In this document: positions 27,679-36,766 of the stretch, piece by piece
Position numbering within the stretch: the first letter of the stretch is position 1
How the letters are laid out: each line of letters starts with the position of its first letter
Source: Vibrio fortis
GTDB lineage: Bacteria; Pseudomonadota; Gammaproteobacteria; Enterobacterales; Vibrionaceae
DNA: 64,000 bases
Direction: 5' to 3'
Assembly (NCBI RefSeq): GCF_000695685.1
Contig: NZ_JFFR01000018.1
Coordinates: 166,390-230,389 of the forward strand
Translations under genes and position numbers: made by a program
The notes under the pieces: model-generated
Database searches by the model: none
What the model was told of the DNA's origin: nothing
Seen by the model: the letters and a program-made list of their open reading frames with translations, nothing else

Positions 27679-28886
27679 AAAAATCAATAAAGACTGTTTT
27701 GGTAGTCATAGATGCTTTTAGATATGATTATTTGGATAGAGGTAAAACCCCATTTTTGTCATCTCTCATTAAAGATTCAAGATATATAAGAAAGCTAACT
27801 CCAAGTTATGGATTTTGCGAAAGAACCGAGATTGTCGTTGGATTAACTGCGCTTGAATCAAATTATTTTACGGCATTGGGCTTTAATCCTGAATTAAGTC
27901 CATATAAGTCAATTGAAAAAATTTTGAGCTTTGTTGATTTATTTTATGACAAACTTCCAAAGATTGGACAAAGAATATTTCGTCGCTTACTTTGGGAGTT
28001 TTCAAGTAGAAAGGAATTTGGCTTTTCATCTGTAAATGTACCACTTTCTTATTTAAAGTTTTTTTCTTTAACTGAAGATGGGCACAAATCACATATAAGC
28101 GAAAGTGAAGATTCTTTATATAGATTTCTGCCAAAGTTAGGTTATAAGATAAATGATGAATCTTTTACTTCTCTAGATAAAAAACAAGTTTTTGATGATT
28201 CTGGACGTATCAAGAATCTAATAAATAATATCGATGACGAATGTTCTTTGTATATGTTATATTTGGGAGATTGTGATAAATATGGGCATAGCTTGGGGCC
28301 TAATACTAAAGAGATGGACGACAAGTTACTAGGAATAGATCGTGATATTGAGAAGCTTGTTCAAGATATTAGTCAGAAAAACGAAGATGTTAATTATATT
28401 TTCGTTGGTGATCATGGCATGTCGGAAGTTGTTAACAGGATAGATTTGTTAAGTATGGTTGAAAGTAAATTATCGAAATATACCAATGGTATCGATTATT
28501 TACTTTTTGCAGACTCAACTGTCTTTAGAATTTGGATATTAAGCGATAGAAATAAATGTGATATCGAGAATATAATAAACCAATTGTTTTTATGTGAGAT
28601 TTTAACACAGAACGGAATGTTTACTACGCCTAGTCAATTAGGCTTGAAAGATGATCGAACATATGGTGATTATATATGGTGCGCAAATAACGGCGTTGTA
28701 ATTTCTCCTGACTACTTTAACCCGTCTTATAAAATCATAAATGGGATGCATGGTTATAATCCTATAGGTAATGATCAAGCGCAAGGAATGGCTATCTTTT
28801 ACGGACCAGACTTCAGCGCCTCAAAAGACGACTCAGCTTGTCTGACAAGTATTTACAAAACTATACGCGAATTGTACAGTGAATAA
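27675..28886 (+). CDS. Alkaline-phosphatase superfamily protein, type I phosphodiesterase / nucleotide pyrophosphatase-like
   Basis: The 403-residue protein shows the full metal-binding set of the family: D13 (VVIDAFR), nucleophile T51 (FCERTEIVVG), D201 and H205 (DKYGHSLGP), D246-H247 (GDHGMS) and H359 (MHGYNP). Known members cleave nucleotide phosphodiesters or transfer phosphoryl groups. There is no signal peptide or membrane helix, so it should be cytoplasmic, unlike the periplasmic phosphoethanolamine transferases. It is coupled to the nucleotidyltransferase gene by an ATGA overlap and to the EpsG-like gene by an 8-bp overlap. It might undo or trim what the nucleotidyltransferase makes; that is inference. 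Confidence 0.8.
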   Translation: MKKSIKTVLVVIDAFRYDYLDRGKTPFLSSLIKDSRYIRKLTPSYGFCERTEIVVGLTALESNYFTALGFNPELSPYKSIEKILSFVDLFYDKLPKIGQRIFRRLLWEFSSRKEFGFSSVNVPLSYLKFFSLTEDGHKSHISESEDSLYRFLPKLGYKINDESFTSLDKKQVFDDSGRIKNLINNIDDECSLYMLYLGDCDKYGHSLGPNTKEMDDKLLGIDRDIEKLVQDISQKNEDVNYIFVGDHGMSEVVNRIDLLSMVESKLSKYTNGIDYLLFADSTVFRIWILSDRNKCDIENIINQLFLCEILTQNGMFTTPSQLGLKDDRTYGDYIWCANNGVVISPDYFNPSYKIINGMHGYNPIGNDQAQGMAIFYGPDFSASKDDSACLTSIYKTIRELYSE

Positions 28887-29838
28887 AATAACCATAGATA
28901 GCAATACTGCTCTATCTTTATTACTACCTTTAATTACGCTAGTGGTTTCCTTATTGTTGAGTTCGTTTTACACAGGCGGAGATCAAGTTTTTTACAATAA
29001 ATTATATGATACATTAGGGGGAATGGACTTTGTCTCTGCCTTTGAATATTATCAACTACACTTGAATAAAGTTGAAGTTGTATACTTTATATTTACGTGG
29101 GTCGGTGGTAATCTAGGTTTCGATAAAAATTCTTGGTTTACACTCATAAATGTAGTCTTTTCTTTCTTTTATGTGTGCCTTTTTAGACGATTGGGCTTTA
29201 GTCCATTTGTAATATTTCTTTTTTTTGTAACTAACTTTTATTTTTATGTGCTTTTTTTTGCAGCAGATAGGTTGAAGTTTGGATTTCTGTTTTTAATTTT
29301 AGCTTTAACGGTTTCTTCGAATAGAAATAGGTATGTGTTAATTTTGGCATCTGTAGTTGGTCATGTTCAGATGTTAATATTACACTCATCCTTTATAAGT
29401 ATTTATATTTCGGAGAAATATAAGAGTAAATCATTTTATTTGTTGAATGCCAAATATTTTATACCTATTGCTATTATTGTTATTCCGTTGTCAATATATA
29501 TAAGTGGACACGTTGCTAATAAAATTGTGAGCTATATTGACAACGGAGGTATTCAGTCTGTAGCTAAACAGCTCGTCTTTGTTGTTTTTAGTATGTATTG
29601 CTGTCGAAATTGGTTAAAAGTTATTTTCGCTTATTTTCCGATACTAGTCGTTTCATTTATTATTGGTGATGAAAGGGTTACTATGTTTTCATATGCGATT
29701 TTTATGTATTTTTCGCTCTATAAGAATAGAGGGTTAAATATCCCTACATTTATTTTGATGTCGTATTTTGGATTTAAGTCAATAGTATTTGTTGATAGAG
29801 TTATTTCTACTGGTAGTGGATTTGTGTCAGTTAATTAA
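28879..29838 (+). CDS. wzy: EpsG-like polysaccharide polymerase (Wzy candidate)
   Basis: The 319-residue protein is very hydrophobic with about 9 to 10 membrane segments. The early segment YTGGDQVFYNKLYD with the following aromatic-rich loops is the pattern of the EpsG family, which includes Wzy-type polymerases. It would join flipped repeat units in the periplasm. It starts at a GTG that overlaps the previous gene by 8 bp. No other polymerase candidate exists in the locus, and no WaaL ligase, so capsule or free exopolysaccharide is more likely than O-antigen. Confidence 0.75.
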   Translation: MNKITIDSNTALSLLLPLITLVVSLLLSSFYTGGDQVFYNKLYDTLGGMDFVSAFEYYQLHLNKVEVVYFIFTWVGGNLGFDKNSWFTLINVVFSFFYVCLFRRLGFSPFVIFLFFVTNFYFYVLFFAADRLKFGFLFLILALTVSSNRNRYVLILASVVGHVQMLILHSSFISIYISEKYKSKSFYLLNAKYFIPIAIIVIPLSIYISGHVANKIVSYIDNGGIQSVAKQLVFVVFSMYCCRNWLKVIFAYFPILVVSFIIGDERVTMFSYAIFMYFSLYKNRGLNIPTFILMSYFGFKSIVFVDRVISTGSGFVSVN

Positions 29839-29846
29839 GGTTATAT

Positions 29847-30965
29847 ATGTCTTTGTGTATTGTAAACGCGACATCGCTAAGAAGTAGTGGTGCTTTGGTT
29901 ATTTTAAATAATTTCGTATCCGAAGCTCTGACCAGAGACCATAAGTACATCATATTCATCGATGATCATTTAGATTATACCGACAGCTCTAACATTAAAT
30001 TTATAAAGCTCAATTGTCGCGGGTGGTTACGTAGAATAGCTTGGGATAGCATAGGTATTAGAATTTGGTTAAATAAAAACAATATTGAACCCAAAGTATT
30101 CTTATCTCTACAAAATACAACTTGTAACGTAAACATTCCGCAGGTCATTTACGTCCATCAAGGAACAATGTTCAGCAACTTCAATTTTTCGTTTTTTGAT
30201 TCTGAACAGCGCGTTTTGTTTTTGTACAAGAAATTCTATTCTTTTTTCATTAAACTATATTGTCAATCTACAACTAAATATGTTGTTCAGACAGAAGTCA
30301 TGAAGAAAAACCTCATTGATTGTTTAGATATAAACCCTTCAAATGTCTTCGTTTCTTTTCCTGATTCTTTAATTGATATATCAAAGATTGATAATGGAGG
30401 AAAAATAAACGAGCTAAATTTCGATGAAAATAAATTTAATTTATTGTATCCTGCAACACCTATCTTCTATAAGAACCACGTTGCTGTTTTAAAAGCTATG
30501 TGTTTGATTAGAAAATCCAGACCTGACTTTTTCAATGAAATTGTCTTTAATATAACCTTTGAAAAAGGTACTTATCCTAAATTCGATAATATAGTTAGTG
30601 AACTTGGATTAGGAGATAAAGTTAACTATTTAGGCGTGGTTTCTAAAAATATTTTGAATTCTTTATATGATAAATCTAATTTGCTGGTATTTCCTAGCTT
30701 TATTGAAACACTAGGTCTTCCTTTATTAGAAGCTGCTTTTTTTAACTTGCCAATTGTATGCTCTAATATTGATAATACTAAAGAGGTTTTATCTAATTAT
30801 AAAGGTGCATTTTTTGTTGAAAAAAATGATTATCAGTTATGGTCTGAAAGATTATCATACATATATGATAACTCAAACCAAATCCAGTCTCGTATTATAG
30901 AAAATAATTATGCAATTAACCGTCCTGGTTGGGACGTTTTATTTAAATTGCTTGATAAGGTGTAA
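29847..30965 (+). CDS. Glycosyltransferase, GT4-like (GT-B fold)
   Basis: The 372-residue protein has a GT-B C-terminal domain with FPSFIETLGLPLLEAAFFNLPIV, an EX7E-type motif, and the N-terminal segment NATSLRSSGALVILNNF. The donor is not predictable. It is the last gene of the AT-rich block; the next gene, two bases downstream, has codon use closer to the chromosome. Third of four non-initiating transferases in the locus. Confidence 0.85.
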   Translation: MSLCIVNATSLRSSGALVILNNFVSEALTRDHKYIIFIDDHLDYTDSSNIKFIKLNCRGWLRRIAWDSIGIRIWLNKNNIEPKVFLSLQNTTCNVNIPQVIYVHQGTMFSNFNFSFFDSEQRVLFLYKKFYSFFIKLYCQSTTKYVVQTEVMKKNLIDCLDINPSNVFVSFPDSLIDISKIDNGGKINELNFDENKFNLLYPATPIFYKNHVAVLKAMCLIRKSRPDFFNEIVFNITFEKGTYPKFDNIVSELGLGDKVNYLGVVSKNILNSLYDKSNLLVFPSFIETLGLPLLEAAFFNLPIVCSNIDNTKEVLSNYKGAFFVEKNDYQLWSERLSYIYDNSNQIQSRIIENNYAINRPGWDVLFKLLDKV

Positions 30966-30966
30966 A

Positions 30967-32007
30967 ATGATGTTTAACAATAAAGTATTATTGATAACAG
31001 GTGGTACTGGTTCTTTCGGTAACGCTGTACTGCGTCGTTTCCTTGATACAGATATCAAAGAGATCCGTATCTTCTCTCGTGATGAGAAAAAACAAGATGA
31101 CATGCGTAAGCACTTTCAATCCGAGAAATTGAAATTTTATATTGGTGATGTACGAGATTACCAAAGTGTTTCAAACTCTATGCGTGGTGTCGACTATGTG
31201 TATCACGCAGCTGCTTTAAAACAAGTACCATCTTGTGAATTCTACCCTTTGGAAGCTGTGAAAACTAATGTTATCGGAACTGAAAATGTGCTCGAAGCAG
31301 CTATCAATTTTGGTGTGGAACGCGTGGTTTGCTTAAGCACAGACAAAGCAGTATACCCAATAAACGCTATGGGCATTTCTAAAGCAATGATGGAGAAGGT
31401 AATTGTTGCTAAGAGTCGCAACTTAGAACATACGAATACTACTATTTGTTGTACCCGTTATGGCAACGTAATGGCCTCTCGCGGTTCTGTGATTCCTTTG
31501 TTTATTCGTCAAGTAGTTAACGGTGACCCGATTACTATTACTGATCCAAACATGACACGTTTCATGATGACGCTGGATGACGCTGTAGACTTGGTTTTAC
31601 ATGCATTTGAGAATGGAAAAAATGGGGACACTTTCGTACAAAAAGCTCCGGCAGCAACCATTGAGGTTTTGGTTCAGGCACTGCTTGAAATTCTTGATAA
31701 ACCAAACCATGAAGTAAATATCATTGGTACTCGTCATGGAGAAAAGCATTACGAAGCGCTTTGTAGTCAAGAAGAGATGTTTGTTGCAGAAGAGCAAGGG
31801 GAATATTTCCGTGTTCCTGCTGATAATCGTGATCTTAACTATTCAAAGTACTTCGAAGAAGGTGAGCAAGATCTAACTCAGATTGAAGATTACAATTCTC
31901 ATAATACCGACCGTCTTGATGTTGAAGGTATGAAGCAGTTGCTAAGAAAACTAGACTTCATCCGTGAGATTGAAGCGGGTAACATTATCGTTCCAGAGGG
32001 TGTATAA
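30967..32007 (+). CDS. fnlA: UDP-GlcNAc C4,6-dehydratase/C5-epimerase (FnlA/WbjB/CapE type)
   Basis: First enzyme of UDP-N-acetyl-L-fucosamine synthesis. The ATG at 30967 gives 346 residues starting MMFNNKVLLITGGTGSFG; the frame is open upstream to 30910, inside the previous gene, but that would add a non-homologous extension. Motifs: TGGTGSFGNAV, AAALKQVPSCEFYP and STDKAVYPINAMGISK, where the usual YxxxK reads MxxxK. That altered residue is typical of the inverting CapE/FnlA subfamily. fnlB and fnlC follow, completing the pathway. Confidence 0.93.
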   Translation: MMFNNKVLLITGGTGSFGNAVLRRFLDTDIKEIRIFSRDEKKQDDMRKHFQSEKLKFYIGDVRDYQSVSNSMRGVDYVYHAAALKQVPSCEFYPLEAVKTNVIGTENVLEAAINFGVERVVCLSTDKAVYPINAMGISKAMMEKVIVAKSRNLEHTNTTICCTRYGNVMASRGSVIPLFIRQVVNGDPITITDPNMTRFMMTLDDAVDLVLHAFENGKNGDTFVQKAPAATIEVLVQALLEILDKPNHEVNIIGTRHGEKHYEALCSQEEMFVAEEQGEYFRVPADNRDLNYSKYFEEGEQDLTQIEDYNSHNTDRLDVEGMKQLLRKLDFIREIEAGNIIVPEGV

Positions 32008-32008
32008 C

Positions 32009-32881
32009 GTGAAAGTTCTTGTTATTGGGGCGACAGGGATGCTAGGTTACAGCATCTTTTCAAATCTATCAGAATTATCAAACCTCGACGTGTATGGCAC
32101 AGTTCGTAGTGTTAATGGGGTGGAGCAGTTCTTCCTATCTACAGAGAAGCTGATTTCTAATGTTGACGTGAAAGATCTTGCTACTTTGGAAAAGGCACTC
32201 TTAGACACAAAACCTGACGTCGTCATCAATTGTATTGGCCTGATCAAGCAGCACGATGTATCTAAGCAGCACGTGGAAGCCATTGAGATCAATGCGCTAC
32301 TTCCTCATAAAATGGCACAACTATGTGACTCTATTCAGGCACGTTTAGTCCATTTTTCAACGGACTGTGTTTTTGATGGTAAAGCGGGAAATTACTTAGA
32401 ATCTGATCTACCTACGGCAACTGATCTGTATGGTAAATCTAAGTGCCTCGGTGAAGTAGACTATGGACAACACGTGACACTACGTACCTCAATCATAGGC
32501 CATGAGCTTAAATCTTCTGTGAGCCTCATTGATTGGTTCTTAAGCCAAGAAGGTTCTGTAAAAGGCTTCTCGAAAGCTGTTTTCTCTGGCCTTCCAACAG
32601 CTTATGTTGCCAAAGTTCTAGCAGATTATGTACTGCCCAACCCATCGTTGTCTGGCCTGTACCAATTATCGGTAGACCCTATTGATAAATTTTCTTTGAT
32701 CTCGAAAGTTGCAGATGTTTATAGCAAGCAGATTGAAATTGAAAAATTTGAAGACTTTGTGATGGATCGTTCACTTAATTCAATGAAGTTCCGTGAAGAT
32801 ACTGGGTTCGTAGCACCTAGTTGGGATGAGTTGGTCGCCTTTATGCACACAGATTACCGTAAGAGATACAGCAATGAATAA
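32009..32881 (+). CDS. fnlB: UDP-L-sugar 4-ketoreductase (FnlB/WbjC/CapF type)
   Basis: Second enzyme of UDP-L-FucNAc synthesis. I chose the GTG at 32009, one base after the fnlA stop, which gives VKVLVIGATGMLGYS and 290 residues. The open frame begins earlier, at 31964, inside fnlA. The SDR pair YGKSK (YxxxK) and the RmlD-like segments LVHFSTDCVFDGKAGNY are intact. The length is shorter than CapF, which has an extra C-terminal cupin; FnlB-like proteins in Gram-negative clusters are this short. Confidence 0.88.
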   Translation: MKVLVIGATGMLGYSIFSNLSELSNLDVYGTVRSVNGVEQFFLSTEKLISNVDVKDLATLEKALLDTKPDVVINCIGLIKQHDVSKQHVEAIEINALLPHKMAQLCDSIQARLVHFSTDCVFDGKAGNYLESDLPTATDLYGKSKCLGEVDYGQHVTLRTSIIGHELKSSVSLIDWFLSQEGSVKGFSKAVFSGLPTAYVAKVLADYVLPNPSLSGLYQLSVDPIDKFSLISKVADVYSKQIEIEKFEDFVMDRSLNSMKFREDTGFVAPSWDELVAFMHTDYRKRYSNE

Positions 32882-34004
32882 ATTAAAAGTAGTAACCGTC
32901 GTTGGCACTCGCCCAGAGATTATTCGTCTATCAAGAACCATTGCTAAGTTGGATGAATATACGGATCACACCTTAGTTCATACAGGTCAAAATTATGACT
33001 ATGAATTGAACCAAATCTTTTTTGATGATCTGGGTATCCGCTCTCCTGATGTTTTCTTAGAATGTGCGGGTGGCACTGCAGTTGAAACGATGGCTCAGGT
33101 TATCAGTAAATCAGATAAGCTTTTTGAAGAAATCAAGCCTGAAGCGGTATTGATTTTGGGTGATACCAACAGTGCCCTTTCTGCAATTTCAGCTAAGCGT
33201 AAAAAGATCCCAATCTTCCATATGGAAGCGGGTAACCGTTGCTTCGATTTACGCGTTCCAGAAGAAATTAATCGCAAAATTGTTGACCACATCTCTGATG
33301 TGAACCTACCATACAGTGATATTGCGCGCGATTATCTATTGCGTGAAGGGATTAGCCCTGACTTCATCGTTAAAACGGGTAGTCCGATGGATGAAGTATT
33401 GAGTCACTACAAAGAAAAGATTGCACAGTCAGATGTTTTAAGTCGTCTAGAACTAACAACTGAAGGTTACTTCTTGGTGAGTGTACATCGCGAAGAGAAC
33501 GTGGATTCTGAGCGTAACATTAACAACTATGTGTTAGCTCTGAATACGATAGCTGAAAAGTATAGTCTGCCTATTATCGTTTCAACTCACCCAAGAACGC
33601 GAAAGAAGATTGAGTTACTAAATTTAGAGTTTCATCCTTTAGTTCGTTTGATGAAGCCACTAGGTTTCAGTGATTACATTTGTCTGCAGAAAGAAGCGAA
33701 AGTCGTTTTAAGTGATAGTGGTACGATTACGGAAGAGTCTTCAATCTTAAACTTCCCTGCTATTAACATTCGTGAAGCTCAAGAACGACCGGAAGGGTTT
33801 GAAGAAGGGGCTGTGATGTTTACTGGGATGAGTGTAGAGCGAATTCTACAAGCAATTGAAATATTGGACGATCAACTAAGAGGCGAAGATCGTTTGTTGA
33901 ACAAAGTAGCTGACTATATTGCACCAAATGTTTCCGACAAGGTTCTTCGTACAATTCTAAGCTACACTGACTATGTTAACCGTGTTGTCTGGAAGAAGCC
34001 GTAA
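32874..34004 (+). CDS. fnlC: UDP-N-acetyl-L-fucosamine synthase, 2-epimerase (FnlC/WbjD/CapG type)
   Basis: Third enzyme: C2 epimerisation to UDP-L-FucNAc, by a homologue of UDP-GlcNAc 2-epimerase. The ATG at 32874 overlaps the fnlB stop by 8 bp and gives 376 residues beginning MNKLKVVTVVGTRPEIIRLS. Family motifs: GTRPEIIRL, LVHTGQNYD, HMEAGNRCFD, LSDSGTITEESS. The open frame upstream to 32826 lies inside fnlB. The stop overlaps the WbuB-like start as TAATG. Confidence 0.93.
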   Translation: MNKLKVVTVVGTRPEIIRLSRTIAKLDEYTDHTLVHTGQNYDYELNQIFFDDLGIRSPDVFLECAGGTAVETMAQVISKSDKLFEEIKPEAVLILGDTNSALSAISAKRKKIPIFHMEAGNRCFDLRVPEEINRKIVDHISDVNLPYSDIARDYLLREGISPDFIVKTGSPMDEVLSHYKEKIAQSDVLSRLELTTEGYFLVSVHREENVDSERNINNYVLALNTIAEKYSLPIIVSTHPRTRKKIELLNLEFHPLVRLMKPLGFSDYICLQKEAKVVLSDSGTITEESSILNFPAINIREAQERPEGFEEGAVMFTGMSVERILQAIEILDDQLRGEDRLLNKVADYIAPNVSDKVLRTILSYTDYVNRVVWKKP

Positions 34005-35215
34005 TGAGAATAGCGTTATTCCCAGATGACTATTTACCGAGCAGTACGCTGGTTCATGCAAAAATGTTTCATGAACTTGCTTTGGAGATAAAAAGGCTTG
34101 GCCATGAACCTGTTATAATTACGCCTAGTCATGGGAGGCAGAACAAACGTTTGAAAATCGATTTGCTAGATGGTATCGAAGTTTGGCGCTTTCGTAGTCC
34201 TCAAATGAGGGGGCGCGGAAAGATTAAGAGAGTTATAACGGAATCACTGCTATCACTTAATGCTTATTTAGCGTTAAAAGATATTGATAATATTAAGTCA
34301 TTTGATGCTTGTGTAAACTACTCCCCGACAATTTTTTTTGGTCCATTAATGCATTGGTTTAAGAATCAATGTAATACCTTTAACTATCTTGTTTTAAGAG
34401 ATATCTTTCCTCAATGGGTTATCGATGAGGGGTTAATTTCAGCTAGATCACCAATAGCTATATACTTTCGTATCTTCGAAAAAATTAATTACAAAGCGTC
34501 GGATTGCATAGGTTTAATGTCATCAGCTAATGTAAAATATTTTTCTAAATTACACCCATCATATAATAACCTACAGGTTCTCAGGAACTGGGCTGAGGTG
34601 AAACCTAAGAGCTATAACAACACTCTGATTGATATAAGAAAACAGTATGAACTGGATGGTAAAGTTATTTACTTTTATGGTGGGAATATTGGTCATGCGC
34701 AAGATATGCGTAATTTACTGCGACTAGTTGAAAGAATGCAAGCTCATCCTAAAGCTCACTTTCTCTTTATTGGGCAGGGTGATGAGTTTGAATTAGTGGA
34801 AATGATAAAAGAAGAAAATAACCTTGTTAATTTAACCGTCCTTCCTTCAATTGATCAAGATACATATAAAGAAGTGCTAACTCAAGTAGATGTAGGTTTG
34901 TTTTCATTAGCAAAGTCACATAAAGCGCATAACTTTCCAGGTAAGTTGCTTGGTTATATGGTTCAGTCTTTACCTATTTTGGGGAGTGTAAATCGAGGTA
35001 ATGATGTTATTGAGTTCATCAATGATGAGGGCGCAGGAATGGCATATGTAAATGGTGAAGACCTATCATTGTATGATGCTGCGCTGATGTTACTTCAAGA
35101 TCAAGACTTGCGAATAGCAATGGGTAGTAGATCCCATGAAGTGCTTAAAGCGAGCTTTTCTGTGGAAGCAGCCGCTCTTCAGATAATAAATACAATTGAG
35201 AAGTCAAATACATGA
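34004..35215 (+). CDS. wbuB: Glycosyltransferase, WbuB-like (probable L-FucNAc transferase)
   Basis: The 403-residue GT-B protein (GT4-like) begins MRIALFPDDYLPSSTLVHAK and carries LVLRDIFPQWVIDEG and FYGGNIGHAQDMRNL. These segments are typical of WbuB proteins, which accompany fnlABC in clusters with L-FucNAc. It is therefore the best candidate for L-FucNAc transfer. Gene order fnlA-fnlB-fnlC-wbuB is the same as in E. coli clusters containing this sugar. It starts on the fnlC stop and overlaps the next gene by 4 bp. Confidence 0.85.
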   Translation: MRIALFPDDYLPSSTLVHAKMFHELALEIKRLGHEPVIITPSHGRQNKRLKIDLLDGIEVWRFRSPQMRGRGKIKRVITESLLSLNAYLALKDIDNIKSFDACVNYSPTIFFGPLMHWFKNQCNTFNYLVLRDIFPQWVIDEGLISARSPIAIYFRIFEKINYKASDCIGLMSSANVKYFSKLHPSYNNLQVLRNWAEVKPKSYNNTLIDIRKQYELDGKVIYFYGGNIGHAQDMRNLLRLVERMQAHPKAHFLFIGQGDEFELVEMIKEENNLVNLTVLPSIDQDTYKEVLTQVDVGLFSLAKSHKAHNFPGKLLGYMVQSLPILGSVNRGNDVIEFINDEGAGMAYVNGEDLSLYDAALMLLQDQDLRIAMGSRSHEVLKASFSVEAAALQIINTIEKSNT

Positions 35216-36165
35216 AAGTCATTTTAACCGGCGCTTCGGGATTTATAGGCAGTAAATTACTAGAACAACTTCCAGCTAAAAGTACGTTATCATTAGGCCG
35301 TAAAAAACCTAAAACACAAGCGTCTGAACAGTTTTTTCATCTGGAGATTGGTAGTGATACGGATTATTCGATGGCGCTAAATGGAGTGGATGTCGTTATT
35401 CACCTGGCTGCTCGAGTTCATGTGATGGATGATAAATCGATAGACCCGCTTAATGTTTATAGAGAAGTTAATACGGCAGGAACTCTGAATTTAGCAAGGC
35501 AGGCTATCAAGTCTGGTGTTAAACGCTTTATTTTTATCAGTAGCATCAAAACTAATGGCGAAAATACTAACGGGAAAGCTCCTTTTAATTTTTCAAGCCC
35601 AAGAGCCTCTGAAGACTTTTATGGTCAATCGAAGTCTGAAGCTGAAATTCAATTGTTAGAACTAGCTAAAAAGACAGAGTTAGAAGTTGTTATCATCAGG
35701 CCAACTTTAGTTTACGGTGCTGGTGTTAAAGCTAATTTTGCTTCTTTAATTAATTTAGTTTGTAAAGGTTTCCCTTTACCATTTGGTCTAATCAATTCAA
35801 ATAAACGTAGCTTAGTGTCTGTAACCAATCTAGTTGATTTAATTATCACCTGTATCGATCACCCTAAAGCAAAAAATCAAGTGTTTCTAGTTTCAGATGA
35901 TCACGATGTTTCTACTTCTGAAATGGTAAAACAAATGTCGGTTGCTTGTGGTAAGAACAACTTCCAATTACCGGTTCCTGTCTGGTGCTATAGACTTGTG
36001 GGGAAGTTGCTTAAAAAAGAAGATGTTGTTGATCGCCTTATCGGTTCTTTACAAGTAGATATTTCTCATACGAAAGAAACATTAGGCTGGACACCACCTC
36101 AGTCTTTACAAGATGGTTTTAAAGAAACTGCTGATTATATTTTAAATAAACGAGGTGAAAAGTAA
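35212..36165 (+). CDS. NDP-sugar 4-ketoreductase/epimerase, WbpV/WreQ-like
   Basis: The 317-residue extended SDR begins MKVILTGASGFIGSKLL and contains LAARVHVMDD, FISSIKTNGE and the YxxxK pair in DFYGQSKSEAE. AARVHVM and SIKVNGE-type segments mark the WbpV group. WbpV/WreQ enzymes reduce UDP-4-keto-6-deoxy-GlcNAc, the WbpM product, to UDP-QuiNAc. A WbpM-like gene lies two genes downstream, with the initiating transferase in between, matching the QuiNAc modules described in Rhizobium etli and Pseudomonas. A C4-epimerase role remains possible. Confidence 0.78.
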   Translation: MKVILTGASGFIGSKLLEQLPAKSTLSLGRKKPKTQASEQFFHLEIGSDTDYSMALNGVDVVIHLAARVHVMDDKSIDPLNVYREVNTAGTLNLARQAIKSGVKRFIFISSIKTNGENTNGKAPFNFSSPRASEDFYGQSKSEAEIQLLELAKKTELEVVIIRPTLVYGAGVKANFASLINLVCKGFPLPFGLINSNKRSLVSVTNLVDLIITCIDHPKAKNQVFLVSDDHDVSTSEMVKQMSVACGKNNFQLPVPVWCYRLVGKLLKKEDVVDRLIGSLQVDISHTKETLGWTPPQSLQDGFKETADYILNKRGEK

Positions 36166-36166
36166 C

Positions 36167-36715
36167 ATGATCCGTTTAATCGACTTCCTCGCTTCCTTGT
36201 TGGGTTTACTTTTATTATGGCCAGTTTTTTTGGTTGTTATCATTGTTGGCATGTTTGATACTGGCTCCCCAATTTTTATACAAGAACGAGTTGGGCGTAA
36301 TAAAAAGGCATTTAGGCTCATTAAGTTCCGTACTATGTCGGTAGAAACGCAATCAGTGGCGAGTCACTTAGCGAATAATGCCTCGATTACTAAGCTAGGA
36401 GCCTTTTTACGCAAGACTAAGATTGATGAACTGCCTCAGCTTATCAATGTAATCAAAGGTGAAATGAGCTTAGTTGGGCCACGACCAAACTTATTTAACC
36501 AAGAAGAGTTGATCAAAGAGCGTAGCTTTCGCGGTGTATATGATGTTTTGCCCGGTATAACTGGTTTAGCTCAAGTACAAAACATCGACATGTCGACTCC
36601 TGAGCTGTTGGCAAAGACCGATAAACAAATGATTGATACACTCACTATTAGAGACTATTTTAAATATATTCTGATGACAGCAACCGGCAGCGGATCCGGC
36701 GACGCGGTTAAATAA
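36167..36715 (+). CDS. Initiating sugar-phosphate transferase, small PglC/WreU-like type
   Basis: The 182-residue protein from the ATG at 36167 (one base after the previous stop) has a single N-terminal membrane segment and the bacterial sugar transferase domain: FIQERVGRNKKAFRLIKFRTM, KIDELPQLINVI and GEMSLVGPRPN. It transfers a sugar 1-phosphate to undecaprenyl phosphate. Being small, it is like PglC and WreU rather than the large WbaP/WcaJ. Its position between a WbpV-like reductase and WbpM-like dehydratase suggests QuiNAc-1-phosphate as the substrate. A GTG at 36155 is an alternative start. Confidence 0.88.
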   Translation: MIRLIDFLASLLGLLLLWPVFLVVIIVGMFDTGSPIFIQERVGRNKKAFRLIKFRTMSVETQSVASHLANNASITKLGAFLRKTKIDELPQLINVIKGEMSLVGPRPNLFNQEELIKERSFRGVYDVLPGITGLAQVQNIDMSTPELLAKTDKQMIDTLTIRDYFKYILMTATGSGSGDAVK

Positions 36716-36766
36716 CGCGCTTGTGGTCGGACTAACCCTAAATACAATATTTATAAGAATCATTTT

